Of a DNA stretch of 6,965 nucleotides, positions 1 to 5,702 are shown one piece after another. Source of the stretch: Bacteroidota bacterium (GTDB taxonomy: Bacteria > Bacteroidota > Bacteroidia > Chitinophagales > Chitinophagaceae); contig JAGWPI010000322.1 in NCBI GenBank assembly GCA_028877005.1, positions 1-6,965 of the forward strand. Direction: 5' to 3'. The notes beneath the pieces were generated by a model. The model saw only the letters and a list, made by a program, of their open reading frames with translations, did no database searches and was not told where the DNA came from. Position 1 is the stretch's first letter. Each line of letters opens with the position of its first letter. The position numbers and the translations under genes were made by a program.

Positions 1-483
1 AATAAAATGCTACCCTCATCTAACGGCGGCATAAACTCCCTTCCCAAACTGCTGACCAATGGGATACTAATGGCTAACGCTATGATATTGACGAAAAGTG
101 TTGTTTTTCTCCATTTTATACACAAACGAATTATAGGTGAATAAATTTTTTCAAGCAATCGATTTACAGGATTTTTAGATTCCGGCTTAAACCTTCCTTT
201 CATAAAAAAAGAAATAAGCACAGGAGCCAGTGTTATTACCAATATGGCATCTACAATTAAAATGAATGTTTTGGTGTATGCTAAAGGATGAAACAATTTG
301 CCTTCCTGACCGGTTAATAAAAATACCGGAAGAAAAGAGGTGATAATAATAATTGTTGAAAAAAATACGCCACGTGAAACCTGAATACTCGATTTTTCAA
401 TGATAGCTATCCTTTCTGTTTCAGGAATAGGCGTATAATTTCTTTGTTTTATTTTTTTAAATATGTTTCGCATAAAATGAATG
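1..483 (-). pseudogene. cusA: CusA-type RND pump, frameshifted continuation (partial, runs off left edge)
   Basis: The minus strand below the stop at 484-486 encodes the next part of the same RND pump in the +1-shifted frame. Reading down from about 435 gives ERIAIIEKSSIQVSRG, then a membrane segment with SFLPVFLLTGQEGKLFHPLA, a further membrane segment (DAILVITLAPVLISFF), and KPESKNPVNRLLEKIYSP. These match the stretch after the fourth transmembrane helix in CusA proteins, including the LxGQEGxLFxPLA block. The frame stays open to base 1, ending EFMPPLDEGSIL, the start of the second periplasmic half. CusA relatives are about 1040 residues or longer, so much of the protein lies outside the window. 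An in-frame ATG at 471-473 (MRNIFKKIKQ) could allow re-initiation 10 bases after the stop, but no ribosome-binding sequence is visible. I read it as the downstream half of a broken or mis-sequenced gene; the homology is clear, the biological status is not. Confidence 0.85.
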
Positions 484-1755
484 TTATTGGTGATTGTTTT
501 GTCGTTCAGATAAATGGCGATAAGCATTTTCGCTCATAATGATTCCATTATCTACTATTACCCCAATGGCTAATGCAATACCTGTTAACGACATGATGTT
601 GGAAGAAATACCCAATAAATTCAACAGAATAAAACTAATGGCAATAGTAATCGGAATTTGAATAATGATGCTAAGTGCACTTCGCCAATGAAACAGAAAT
701 ACAATTACAATTAGTGCAACGATAATCATTTCTTCCACAAGCTTTGATTGAATATTTTGTACAGCTGCTTCAATTAAAGTGCTTCTGTCATAAGCTACAT
801 GAAAATTAACCCCATCAGGAAGCCCTTTTTGTATATCTTTCATTTTATTTTTTACCGCTGTAATTACTTTGTCGGCATTTTCGCCATAACGCATTACCAC
901 AATACCTCCAACCACTTCACCGGTTCCGTTTTCGTCGAAAATACCCAGTCTTAAATCTCCTCCCATTTGTACGGTAGCAATATCTTTTATTCTAACGGGT
1001 ATGCCTTTGTTATTTCCAACAGCAATTGCTTCAATGTCTTCTATATTTTTAATGTATCCCAATCCACGAATGATATAACCCATATCGCTCATTTCAAATT
1101 TCCGGCCGCCTACATCGTTATTATTGGCTTTCACTTTTTGTAATACTTGTGGCAGAGTTATTTGATAATATTGAAGTTTAATAGGATTAATCACAATTTG
1201 ATACTGCTTTTCAAAACCGCCAAAAGAGGCTACTTCAGCAACACCCGGCACAGTTTGAAGTGCCAGTTTAACATACCAGTCTTGCAATGCCCTTTGCTCT
1301 CCAAGATTCATATTTTTTGCATGCAATGTGTACCAAAATATATGGCCTACGCCAGTTCCATCGGGTCCCAAGGTTGGGGAAATACCTGAAGGCAGCAAAC
1401 GCTGCGCATAATTCAATCGTTCCAAAACACGAGAACGAGCCCAATATATATCTGTATTGTCATCAAACACTAAGTAGATGAAGCTCATACCAAACATAGA
1501 TGTGGCGCGAATATTTTTAACTTTAGGAATGCCTTGCAGGTTGCTAACTAATGGATAAGTGATTTGATCTTCGATAATTTGTGGCCCACGCCCCGACCAT
1601 TCCGTAAAAACAATAACCTGATTCTCACTTAAATCAGGAATAGCATCTACTGGGTTTTTTTGTATGTTGAAGATACCAAGAATGAGTAATCCAATGGCAA
1701 TCAATAATACCACAAACCGATTCCTCAGCGACCAACTAATGATCTTTGCAATCAT
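484..1755 (-). CDS. cusA: Heavy-metal efflux RND transporter, CusA/CzcA family, N-terminal part (423 aa)
   Basis: Inner-membrane, proton-driven pump subunit that would export metal ions across the envelope with a periplasmic adaptor (CusB) and an outer-membrane channel (CusC), neither in view. The sequence begins with a short cytoplasmic segment and TM1 (residues about 13-30), then NPVDAIPDLSENQVIV and EWSGRGPQIIEDQITYPL, both hallmarks of heavy-metal RND pumps. The first periplasmic half carries RATSMFGMSFIYLVF and GPDGTGVGHIFWYTL. TM2-TM4 lie at about 340-410. The TM4 motif AIGVIVDNGIIMSENAYRHL places Asp402 where E. coli CusA has its proton-relay Asp405. The AIG..VD...M.EN spacing resembles CusA/SilA (Cu+/Ag+) more than CzcA, so a monovalent substrate is inferred. 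The ATG at 1753-1755 fits the family N-terminus. It follows the HYC_CC_PP gene by 109 bases on the same strand. The frame stops at 484-486, far short of family length; the rest continues in another frame. Confidence 0.93.
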   Translation of the reverse strand: MIAKIISWSLRNRFVVLLIAIGLLILGIFNIQKNPVDAIPDLSENQVIVFTEWSGRGPQIIEDQITYPLVSNLQGIPKVKNIRATSMFGMSFIYLVFDDNTDIYWARSRVLERLNYAQRLLPSGISPTLGPDGTGVGHIFWYTLHAKNMNLGEQRALQDWYVKLALQTVPGVAEVASFGGFEKQYQIVINPIKLQYYQITLPQVLQKVKANNNDVGGRKFEMSDMGYIIRGLGYIKNIEDIEAIAVGNNKGIPVRIKDIATVQMGGDLRLGIFDENGTGEVVGGIVVMRYGENADKVITAVKNKMKDIQKGLPDGVNFHVAYDRSTLIEAAVQNIQSKLVEEMIIVALIVIVFLFHWRSALSIIIQIPITIAISFILLNLLGISSNIMSLTGIALAIGVIVDNGIIMSENAYRHLSERQNNHQ

Positions 1756-1820
1756 ACTATAATATTTTTAAATATAAATGAGAGGAAAATAGAGTACACT
1801 ATACACAAAGGCATACAAAA

Positions 1821-1847
1821 TAGCCCTAAAGCTGAGAGCCTGGGCTA
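1821..1847 (-). terminator. Hairpin between the HYC_CC_PP gene and the RND pump gene
   Basis: The bases TAGCCC (1821-1826) and GGGCTA (1842-1847) are perfect inverted complements. A nested GCT/AGC stem (1831-1833 with 1837-1839) closes a GAG loop on the plus strand. On the minus strand, the direction of transcription here, the hairpin lies 18 bases past the stop of the small secreted-protein gene and is followed by TTTTGT. It could be a weak or partial terminator, or an mRNA-processing or stability element that sets different levels for the two genes. The U tract is short, so complete termination is doubtful. Confidence 0.45.
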
Positions 1848-1864
1848 CAAGTAAAAAAAAGATA

Positions 1865-2269
1865 CTATATCAGAAAAATACAATTGCTTATGAAAAGCCT
1901 TACGCTGCATAAATTAGGTGGCGAATGTATTGCAGGAATCTGAATGAACAGAGATGAAAGGTAATGTACTAAGTTTTCCACTCCCGGTTGTACAAGCAAT
2001 ACAAAAGTTGGTTGTGTAACTTGAAAAACAAATGCATGAGCAGCGGATTGATCATGACTAACTTTTATTTGTTGCTGCACATCTTTACAGCAATTATTTT
2101 TTCTGCTCTTCTCCAATAACATTCCACAATTAATGCAACGTTTATCATTGGCCACTTTTGTTAACCCAACACCTACCCATTTATCCATACAATAATGTAA
2201 GTGGAATGTTGTAGCCTGAACACTCAGACTATAAAGTACTATTAGTAATATGGTGAAGAATTTTTTCAA
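1865..2269 (-). CDS. HYC_CC_PP-type small secreted Cys-rich protein (134 aa)
   Basis: From the TTG at 2267-2269 the product begins MKKFFTILLIVLYSLSVQA, a clean signal peptide with predicted cleavage after SVQA (residue 19). The mature protein has His-Tyr-Cys at 25-27, an extra CxxC at 45-48, a Cys-Cys pair at 60-61 followed by KD, a downstream Asp-Gln, and a late Ser-Pro-Pro at 116-118. It ends LFISNCIFLI. This HYC...CC...PP pattern defines a Bacteroidota family of unknown biochemical function often found beside CusABC-type efflux genes. A role in periplasmic metal binding or sensing is inference from the thiols, histidines and context. The frame is open further up to a TTG at 2303-2305, but that codon is the end of a TACATTTG promoter box and would put extra residues before the signal peptide, so I chose the inner TTG. 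There is no in-frame ATG before the mature domain. It is the first gene of the efflux locus seen here. Confidence 0.8.
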   Translation of the reverse strand: MKKFFTILLIVLYSLSVQATTFHLHYCMDKWVGVGLTKVANDKRCINCGMLLEKSRKNNCCKDVQQQIKVSHDQSAAHAFVFQVTQPTFVLLVQPGVENLVHYLSSLFIQIPAIHSPPNLCSVRLFISNCIFLI

Positions 2270-2302
2270 AAAATTAATTACTATATAAATAGATTCATTG
2301 AA

Positions 2303-2310
2303 CAAATGTA
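2303..2310 (-). promoter_or_regulatory. Putative Bacteroidota promoter -7 box for the efflux locus
   Basis: Read on the minus strand these bases are TACATTTG, an exact match to the Bacteroidota -7 consensus TAnnTTTG. A TTG lies about 23 bases further upstream, a little farther than usual for the -33 element. Transcription would start near 2296, about 27 bases before the chosen TTG start of the HYC_CC_PP gene. The box overlaps the outermost possible TTG start, which is why that start is unlikely. Confidence 0.5.
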
Positions 2311-2572
2311 ATCAATTTCCACTTTTTTATTTACAACAATCCTTTTTATGAAGGAAAAGGAAAGTAAATAACCTCCTTAACATATTTAAAATATAGTATA
2401 AAAAATTTTCTAGCATATTCAAAAATACATGGTAAGAAATAAACAAAGTGTTACGAATGTAAAAAAAAGTTCAGTATTTAGCAAAGTTACATGATACCGA
2501 TATTTTTACAGGTACAATGATTAAACTTGTAAGCAAGCTTTTTAAATTTTATTAAAAAATACTAAATTAACT
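2311..2572. other. Divergent intergenic region, non-coding
   Basis: Very AT-rich sequence between the two divergent transcription units, with no convincing coding frame on either strand. It contains A and T tracts (for example the A run at about 2460-2468) of the kind that bend DNA. On the minus strand a second exact TAnnTTTG match (TAACTTTG, 2489 down to 2482) could be an additional start for the efflux locus. Just upstream of it is a short dyad, TACC (2495-2498) and GGTA (2511-2514). No repeat, tRNA or mobile element is recognisable. Confidence 0.6.
2482..2489 (-). promoter_or_regulatory. Possible second -7 box for the efflux locus
   Basis: On the minus strand the bases read TAACTTTG, matching TAnnTTTG exactly. 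A candidate -33 TTG lies about 25 bases upstream, longer than the usual spacing, and the TACC/GGTA dyad (2495-2514) falls within that spacer. A long spacer containing a dyad recalls MerR-type regulated promoters, but no regulator gene is in view. The motif is short and this DNA is AT-rich, so chance is a real possibility. Confidence 0.25.
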
Positions 2573-2600
2573 TTTGAAATGAAATTTAACCTTACTTTTG
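2573..2600 (+). promoter_or_regulatory. Putative Bacteroidota promoter for the Mg2+ ATPase unit
   Basis: TTTG at 2573-2576 fits a -33 element and TACTTTTG at 2593-2600 is an exact match to the -7 consensus TAnnTTTG, with 16 bases between them. Transcription would begin near 2606, giving a leader of about 250 bases before the ATPase start. This is the best plus-strand promoter match between the divergent genes. Confidence 0.55.
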
Positions 2601-2614
2601 CACGCAATTTAATT

Positions 2615-2668
2615 ATGAAGCAAATGGAAACCGGTTCGGACCATAGTAATATAAGTTTCTCTTCCTAA
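2615..2668 (+). CDS. Possible 17-residue leader peptide upstream of the Mg2+ ATPase
   Basis: A short frame, MKQMETGSDHSNISFSS then TAA, whose ATG lies about 15 bases after the putative -7 box and so very near the expected transcript start. Its coding bases include CCATAG (2641-2646), which can pair with the loop-side CTATGG of the downstream hairpin, so a ribosome on this frame could affect folding. Unlike Salmonella MgtL it has no prolines and no runs of one amino acid, so any sensing mechanism would differ. There is no Shine-Dalgarno sequence, as is usual in this phylum. It could equally be a chance frame; no conservation data are available here. Confidence 0.3.
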   Translation: MKQMETGSDHSNISFSS

Positions 2669-2679
2669 GCTACACAAAC

Positions 2680-2727
2680 GTTTTTAACTGTGGCTATGGG
2701 AGCAAATAGTCGTTAACAGTTAAAAAC
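2680..2727 (+). promoter_or_regulatory. Long two-part hairpin in the ATPase leader
   Basis: The outer stem is a perfect 11-bp inverted repeat (2680-2690 with 2717-2727). The inner stem is 6 bp with one G-U (2692-2697 with 2706-2711). One unpaired base separates the stems on the left and five on the right, and the loop is GGGAGCAA. No long U tract follows directly, so it looks more like an antiterminator or sensor fold than an intrinsic terminator. Confidence 0.6.
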
Positions 2728-2848
2728 AATACTCATGCATATTGTATTTTCACTTTTTTGTCATACCCTGCTTTTTAGCCGAAGTTGTGGTGCATTACTA
2801 TAACCTATTGTAAAGCTTTGCTATTACGGTGGGTTGTTTATTGCCGGC

Positions 2849-2863
2849 ATGAAACACGATTAA
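2849..2863 (+). other. Minimal 4-codon upstream frame abutting the ATPase start
   Basis: ATG AAA CAC GAT TAA encodes MKHD and stops at the base before the ATPase ATG (2864), in the same frame. Ribosomes ending here would be in position to restart at 2864, so it could couple or dampen ATPase translation. It also fixes the N-terminus of the ATPase frame. It may be coincidental. Confidence 0.25.
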
Positions 2864-5599
2864 ATGAAACGGAAAAATCCGGGCGTTATGTTAAAAACAA
2901 CAGCAGCAAAATTAGTAAAGCATATTTCTTTTTCAGGCGACACAATTGCACAGTCTGTACAATCTGCTTCCGTTATTAAATTAAAACAAATAGCAGCTGC
3001 CACAAAGCAGGAAATACTTACCATATTAAACACGCAAGAAACAGGGCTTTCATCAGAAGAAAAACAAGAAAGGGAGCAAGAGTTTGGCCTAAATGAAGTT
3101 TCACACGAAAAAGCACCGGCGTGGTATATTCAGTTATTTGATGCGTTTCTAAATCCATTTATTGGCGTATTAATTATCATTGCAGCCATTTCAGTTATTA
3201 CAGATATTATTACTGCAGCGCCAGGAGAAAGAGATTATAAAACTGTAACAGTAGTGGGTGTAATGGTGTTACTTAGTTCATTTTTAAGATTCTGGCAAGA
3301 GTTCAGAAGCAATAAAGCAGCCGAGCAGCTAAAAAGCATGGTTAGAACTACTGCAACCGTTTTGCGCCGTGGTGAAGGAAAAAAGGAGGTGGATATTAAG
3401 GATTTAACAGTTGGTGATGTAGTTTTACTATCTGCCGGCGATATGATACCTGCAGACTGTAGGGTATGGGCTTCAAAAGATTTATTTGTAAGCCAGGCTA
3501 TGCTTACCGGTGAATCTTTACCTGTTGAAAAAAGAGATATCAGTATTACAGATATTGAGCAAAAATCGCCATTGGAATTAGAGAACATTTGTTTTATGGG
3601 TACCAATGTGGTTAGTGGGGCAGCCACAGTTATTGTAGTGAATATTGGCAATCAAACATACTTTGGCTCAATTAGTAAGTCACTTACAGGAAAAAGAGCA
3701 GAAACCAGTTTCGATAAAGGTGTAAACAGTGTAAGTTGGCTATTAATTAGATTCATGCTTTTTATGGTTCCGCTCATTTTTATATTAAATGGTGTTGTGA
3801 AACATAATTGGCTTGAAGCATTACTGTTTGCCATTGCCGTAGCGGTAGGTTTAACGCCTGAAATGCTACCCATGATTGTTACCGCTAACCTAGCAAAAGG
3901 TGCGTTAAACATGAGTAAGCGTAAAGTAATTGTAAAACGCTTAAATGCCATTCAGAATATTGGGGCTATGGATATTCTATGCACCGATAAAACAGGCACC
4001 CTAACAATGGATAAAATTGTTTTGGAGCGGCATTTGAATGTATATGGTGATGATGACGACGAAGTATTAAAGTGGGCTTATTTAAACAGCTTTCATCAAA
4101 CCGGTTTAAAAAATTTATTAGATGTGGCAGTGTTAGAACATGCCGAGCTACATGACTATTTAAAAGCTGAAGAGCAGTATGTAAAAGTAGATGAAATACC
4201 TTTTGATTTCCAGCGAAGAAGAATGTCTGTAATTCTAAAACAAAAAAATGGTAAACACCTGCTTATCTGCAAAGGTGCAGTAGAAGAAATTTTAGACTTA
4301 TGTACACATGCTTTTGATCCGGGAGAAGACAAAGAATTACATATAGAAAATGATAAAGTGATTCCGATTGATGAAGTGATGCGTAAAACTATTTTAAGCA
4401 CCTCAAAAAAACTTAACAAAGAAGGCCTTAGAGTATTATTAGTAGCCATAAAAGAGTTTGACAATAGGGCACTTACCTATTCTGTTGCGGATGAAAAAGA
4501 CATGACCATTACAGGCTTTATTGGCTTTTTAGATCCTGCCAAACCTTCTGCACAACCTTCAATTGAAGCACTGCAGAAATTAGGAGTTACCTTAAAAGTA
4601 TTAACCGGCGACAATGAAACCGTTACAAAAAAAATATGTAAAGACGTAGGTATTACTATACAACATATTTTATTAGGTAATGAATTAGAAAAAATTTCTG
4701 ATGACGAGTTAATGGCTAGGATAGATGACATTAATATTTTTGCCAAACTTAGTCCATTACAAAAAAGCAGAGTTGTAAAAGTATTACAAGCAAAAGGACA
4801 TACCGTTGGTTTTATGGGTGATGGCATTAACGATGCCGGTGCACTTCGCGATGCAGATGTAGGCATTTCTGTTGATACAGCTACCGATATTGCTAAAGAA
4901 AGTGCTGATATCATCTTACTAGAAAAAGATTTAATGGTACTACGCAAAGGTGTAATTTATGGTAGACGGACTTTTGGAAATATTATTAAATATATTAAAA
5001 TGACTGCCAGCAGTAACTTTGGCAATATGTTTAGTATGCTGGGTGCAAGTGCTTTTTTACCTTTTTTACCTATGTTACCCATACAATTATTAGTTCAAAA
5101 TTTATTATATGATATTTCACAAATATCCATTCCTTGGGATAAGATGGATGCAGAATATTTAGAAAAACCCAAAAAATGGGATGCAAGTGGTATTGCAAGA
5201 TTCATGTTTTACATAGGGCCTATCAGTTCAATATTTGATTACATAACTTTTGCATTGCTCTTCTTTTTCTTTAAAGCAAACAGTCCGGAACATCAATCAT
5301 TTTTTCAAAGTGGATGGTTTATTGAAGGACTATTATCCCAAACATTAATTGTTCATATGATTAGAACAACCAAAATACCTTTTATACAAAGTTGGGCCAC
5401 TTTTCCTGTTATTACATTAACAGTAGCTATTATGGTAATTGGAATCTATATCCCCTTCTCGCCATTAGCAGGTGCATTAAAAATGCAGCCGTTACCATGG
5501 ATTTATTTCCCATTTTTAATAGCTATTCTAATTACTTATTGTGTATTAACCCAACTTATTAAAGTTTGGTTTATTAGAAAATTTCAACAATGGCTATAA
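2864..5599 (+). CDS. mgtA: Magnesium-translocating P-type ATPase, MgtA/MgtB type (P3B), 911 aa
   Basis: Inner-membrane ATPase that would import Mg2+ using ATP. Length (911) is close to Salmonella MgtA (about 902) and similarity is recognisable end to end. TM1 and TM2 are at about 98-115 and 127-143. The actuator motif TGES is at 215-218. TM3 is at about 291-312, and TM4 has the MgtA-type PEMLP at 332-336. The phosphorylation site CTDKTGT has Asp375. The nucleotide-binding domain has FDFQRRRMSV and KGA at 470-472, followed by LDPAK (Asp557), TGD at 581-583 and GDGIND at 652-657. The C-terminal membrane domain has TASSNFGNMFSMLGASAFLP, QNLLYD (745-750), GPISSIFD and QTLIVHMIRT, all MgtA-like. 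One oddity is GDGINDAGAL, with Gly659 where most P-type ATPases have Pro. The ATG at 2864 follows an in-frame TAA; Met9 (2888) is an alternative start. A long structured leader precedes it, and a porin gene lies 103 bases downstream on the same strand. Confidence 0.96.
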   Translation: MKRKNPGVMLKTTAAKLVKHISFSGDTIAQSVQSASVIKLKQIAAATKQEILTILNTQETGLSSEEKQEREQEFGLNEVSHEKAPAWYIQLFDAFLNPFIGVLIIIAAISVITDIITAAPGERDYKTVTVVGVMVLLSSFLRFWQEFRSNKAAEQLKSMVRTTATVLRRGEGKKEVDIKDLTVGDVVLLSAGDMIPADCRVWASKDLFVSQAMLTGESLPVEKRDISITDIEQKSPLELENICFMGTNVVSGAATVIVVNIGNQTYFGSISKSLTGKRAETSFDKGVNSVSWLLIRFMLFMVPLIFILNGVVKHNWLEALLFAIAVAVGLTPEMLPMIVTANLAKGALNMSKRKVIVKRLNAIQNIGAMDILCTDKTGTLTMDKIVLERHLNVYGDDDDEVLKWAYLNSFHQTGLKNLLDVAVLEHAELHDYLKAEEQYVKVDEIPFDFQRRRMSVILKQKNGKHLLICKGAVEEILDLCTHAFDPGEDKELHIENDKVIPIDEVMRKTILSTSKKLNKEGLRVLLVAIKEFDNRALTYSVADEKDMTITGFIGFLDPAKPSAQPSIEALQKLGVTLKVLTGDNETVTKKICKDVGITIQHILLGNELEKISDDELMARIDDINIFAKLSPLQKSRVVKVLQAKGHTVGFMGDGINDAGALRDADVGISVDTATDIAKESADIILLEKDLMVLRKGVIYGRRTFGNIIKYIKMTASSNFGNMFSMLGASAFLPFLPMLPIQLLVQNLLYDISQISIPWDKMDAEYLEKPKKWDASGIARFMFYIGPISSIFDYITFALLFFFFKANSPEHQSFFQSGWFIEGLLSQTLIVHMIRTTKIPFIQSWATFPVITLTVAIMVIGIYIPFSPLAGALKMQPLPWIYFPFLIAILITYCVLTQLIKVWFIRKFQQWL

Positions 5600-5702
5600 T
5601 TAGCCAAAATGGTTAAAGCGGTTATCGGAGCGTTAGGAAATTCCTCCTGCCCTAATTGCTACTTATAAATGCCTTGATTTTTAAACAAAAAAAAGAAAAA
5701 CA
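5600..5702 (+). other. Spacer between ATPase and porin genes with two small hairpins
   Basis: Directly after the ATPase stop, TTAGCCA (5600-5606) and TGGTTAA (5610-5616) form a 7-bp stem with one G-U and a 3-base AAA loop. A second weaker stem pairs TTAGG (5633-5637) with CCTAA (5651-5655). Neither is followed by a U tract, so an intrinsic terminator is not supported and read-through into the porin gene is plausible. I see no TAnnTTTG box in the spacer. The A-rich stretch before 5703 is typical of Bacteroidota translation starts. Confidence 0.45.

Larger units (their letters stand above)
2607..2863 (+). promoter_or_regulatory. Structured 5' leader of the Mg2+ ATPase gene, attenuator-like
   Basis: An untranslated leader of about 257 bases with several foldable elements. 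GTTTTTAACTG (2680-2690) and CAGTTAAAAAC (2717-2727) form a perfect 11-bp stem. Inside it GGCTAT (2692-2697) pairs with ATAGTC (2706-2711) with one G-U, leaving an 8-base loop. A competing helix can form between CCATAG (2641-2646, inside the small frame) and CTATGG (2694-2699), which would break the inner stem. Further on, ACAATA (2726-2731) pairs with TATTGT (2740-2745) and is followed by a T-rich run (2745-2759), like a weak terminator. The layout (early short frame, mutually exclusive helices, U-rich stretch, metal-transporter gene) resembles leader-peptide attenuation or ion-sensing leaders such as enterobacterial mgtA. I do not recognise the M-box or another named riboswitch in it. Function is inference; the complementary bases are directly visible. 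Confidence 0.45.

Noticed and set aside
484..510. Programmed +1 frameshift in the RND gene
   Set aside because: The stop is TAA with no slippery or prfB-like context (no CTT TGA with an upstream Shine-Dalgarno), so an indel is the simpler explanation.
1147..1481. Two plus-strand frames opposite the RND pump gene
   Set aside because: They are antisense to conserved CusA coding sequence, with no recognisable product or start context.
2303..2305. Outermost TTG as the start of the HYC_CC_PP protein
   Set aside because: It is part of the TACATTTG promoter box and would add 12 residues ahead of a complete signal peptide that begins at the inner TTG (2267-2269).
2811..2819. Small palindrome AAAGCTTT in the leader
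   Set aside because: Short, AT-rich and expected by chance; no spacing that suggests an operator.
2607..2863. M-box magnesium riboswitch
   Set aside because: The characteristic conserved M-box segments are not recognisable by eye; an Infernal search with the Rfam M-box model would settle it.
2785..2979. 64-codon plus-strand frame overlapping the ATPase start
   Set aside because: It begins at TTG, overlaps the certain ATPase coding region in another frame, and resembles no protein family.
3235..4947. Four minus-strand frames of 99-156 codons inside the ATPase gene
   Set aside because: They lie opposite a strongly conserved MgtA coding sequence; their Ser/Thr/Phe-rich composition is what the antisense of such a gene produces.
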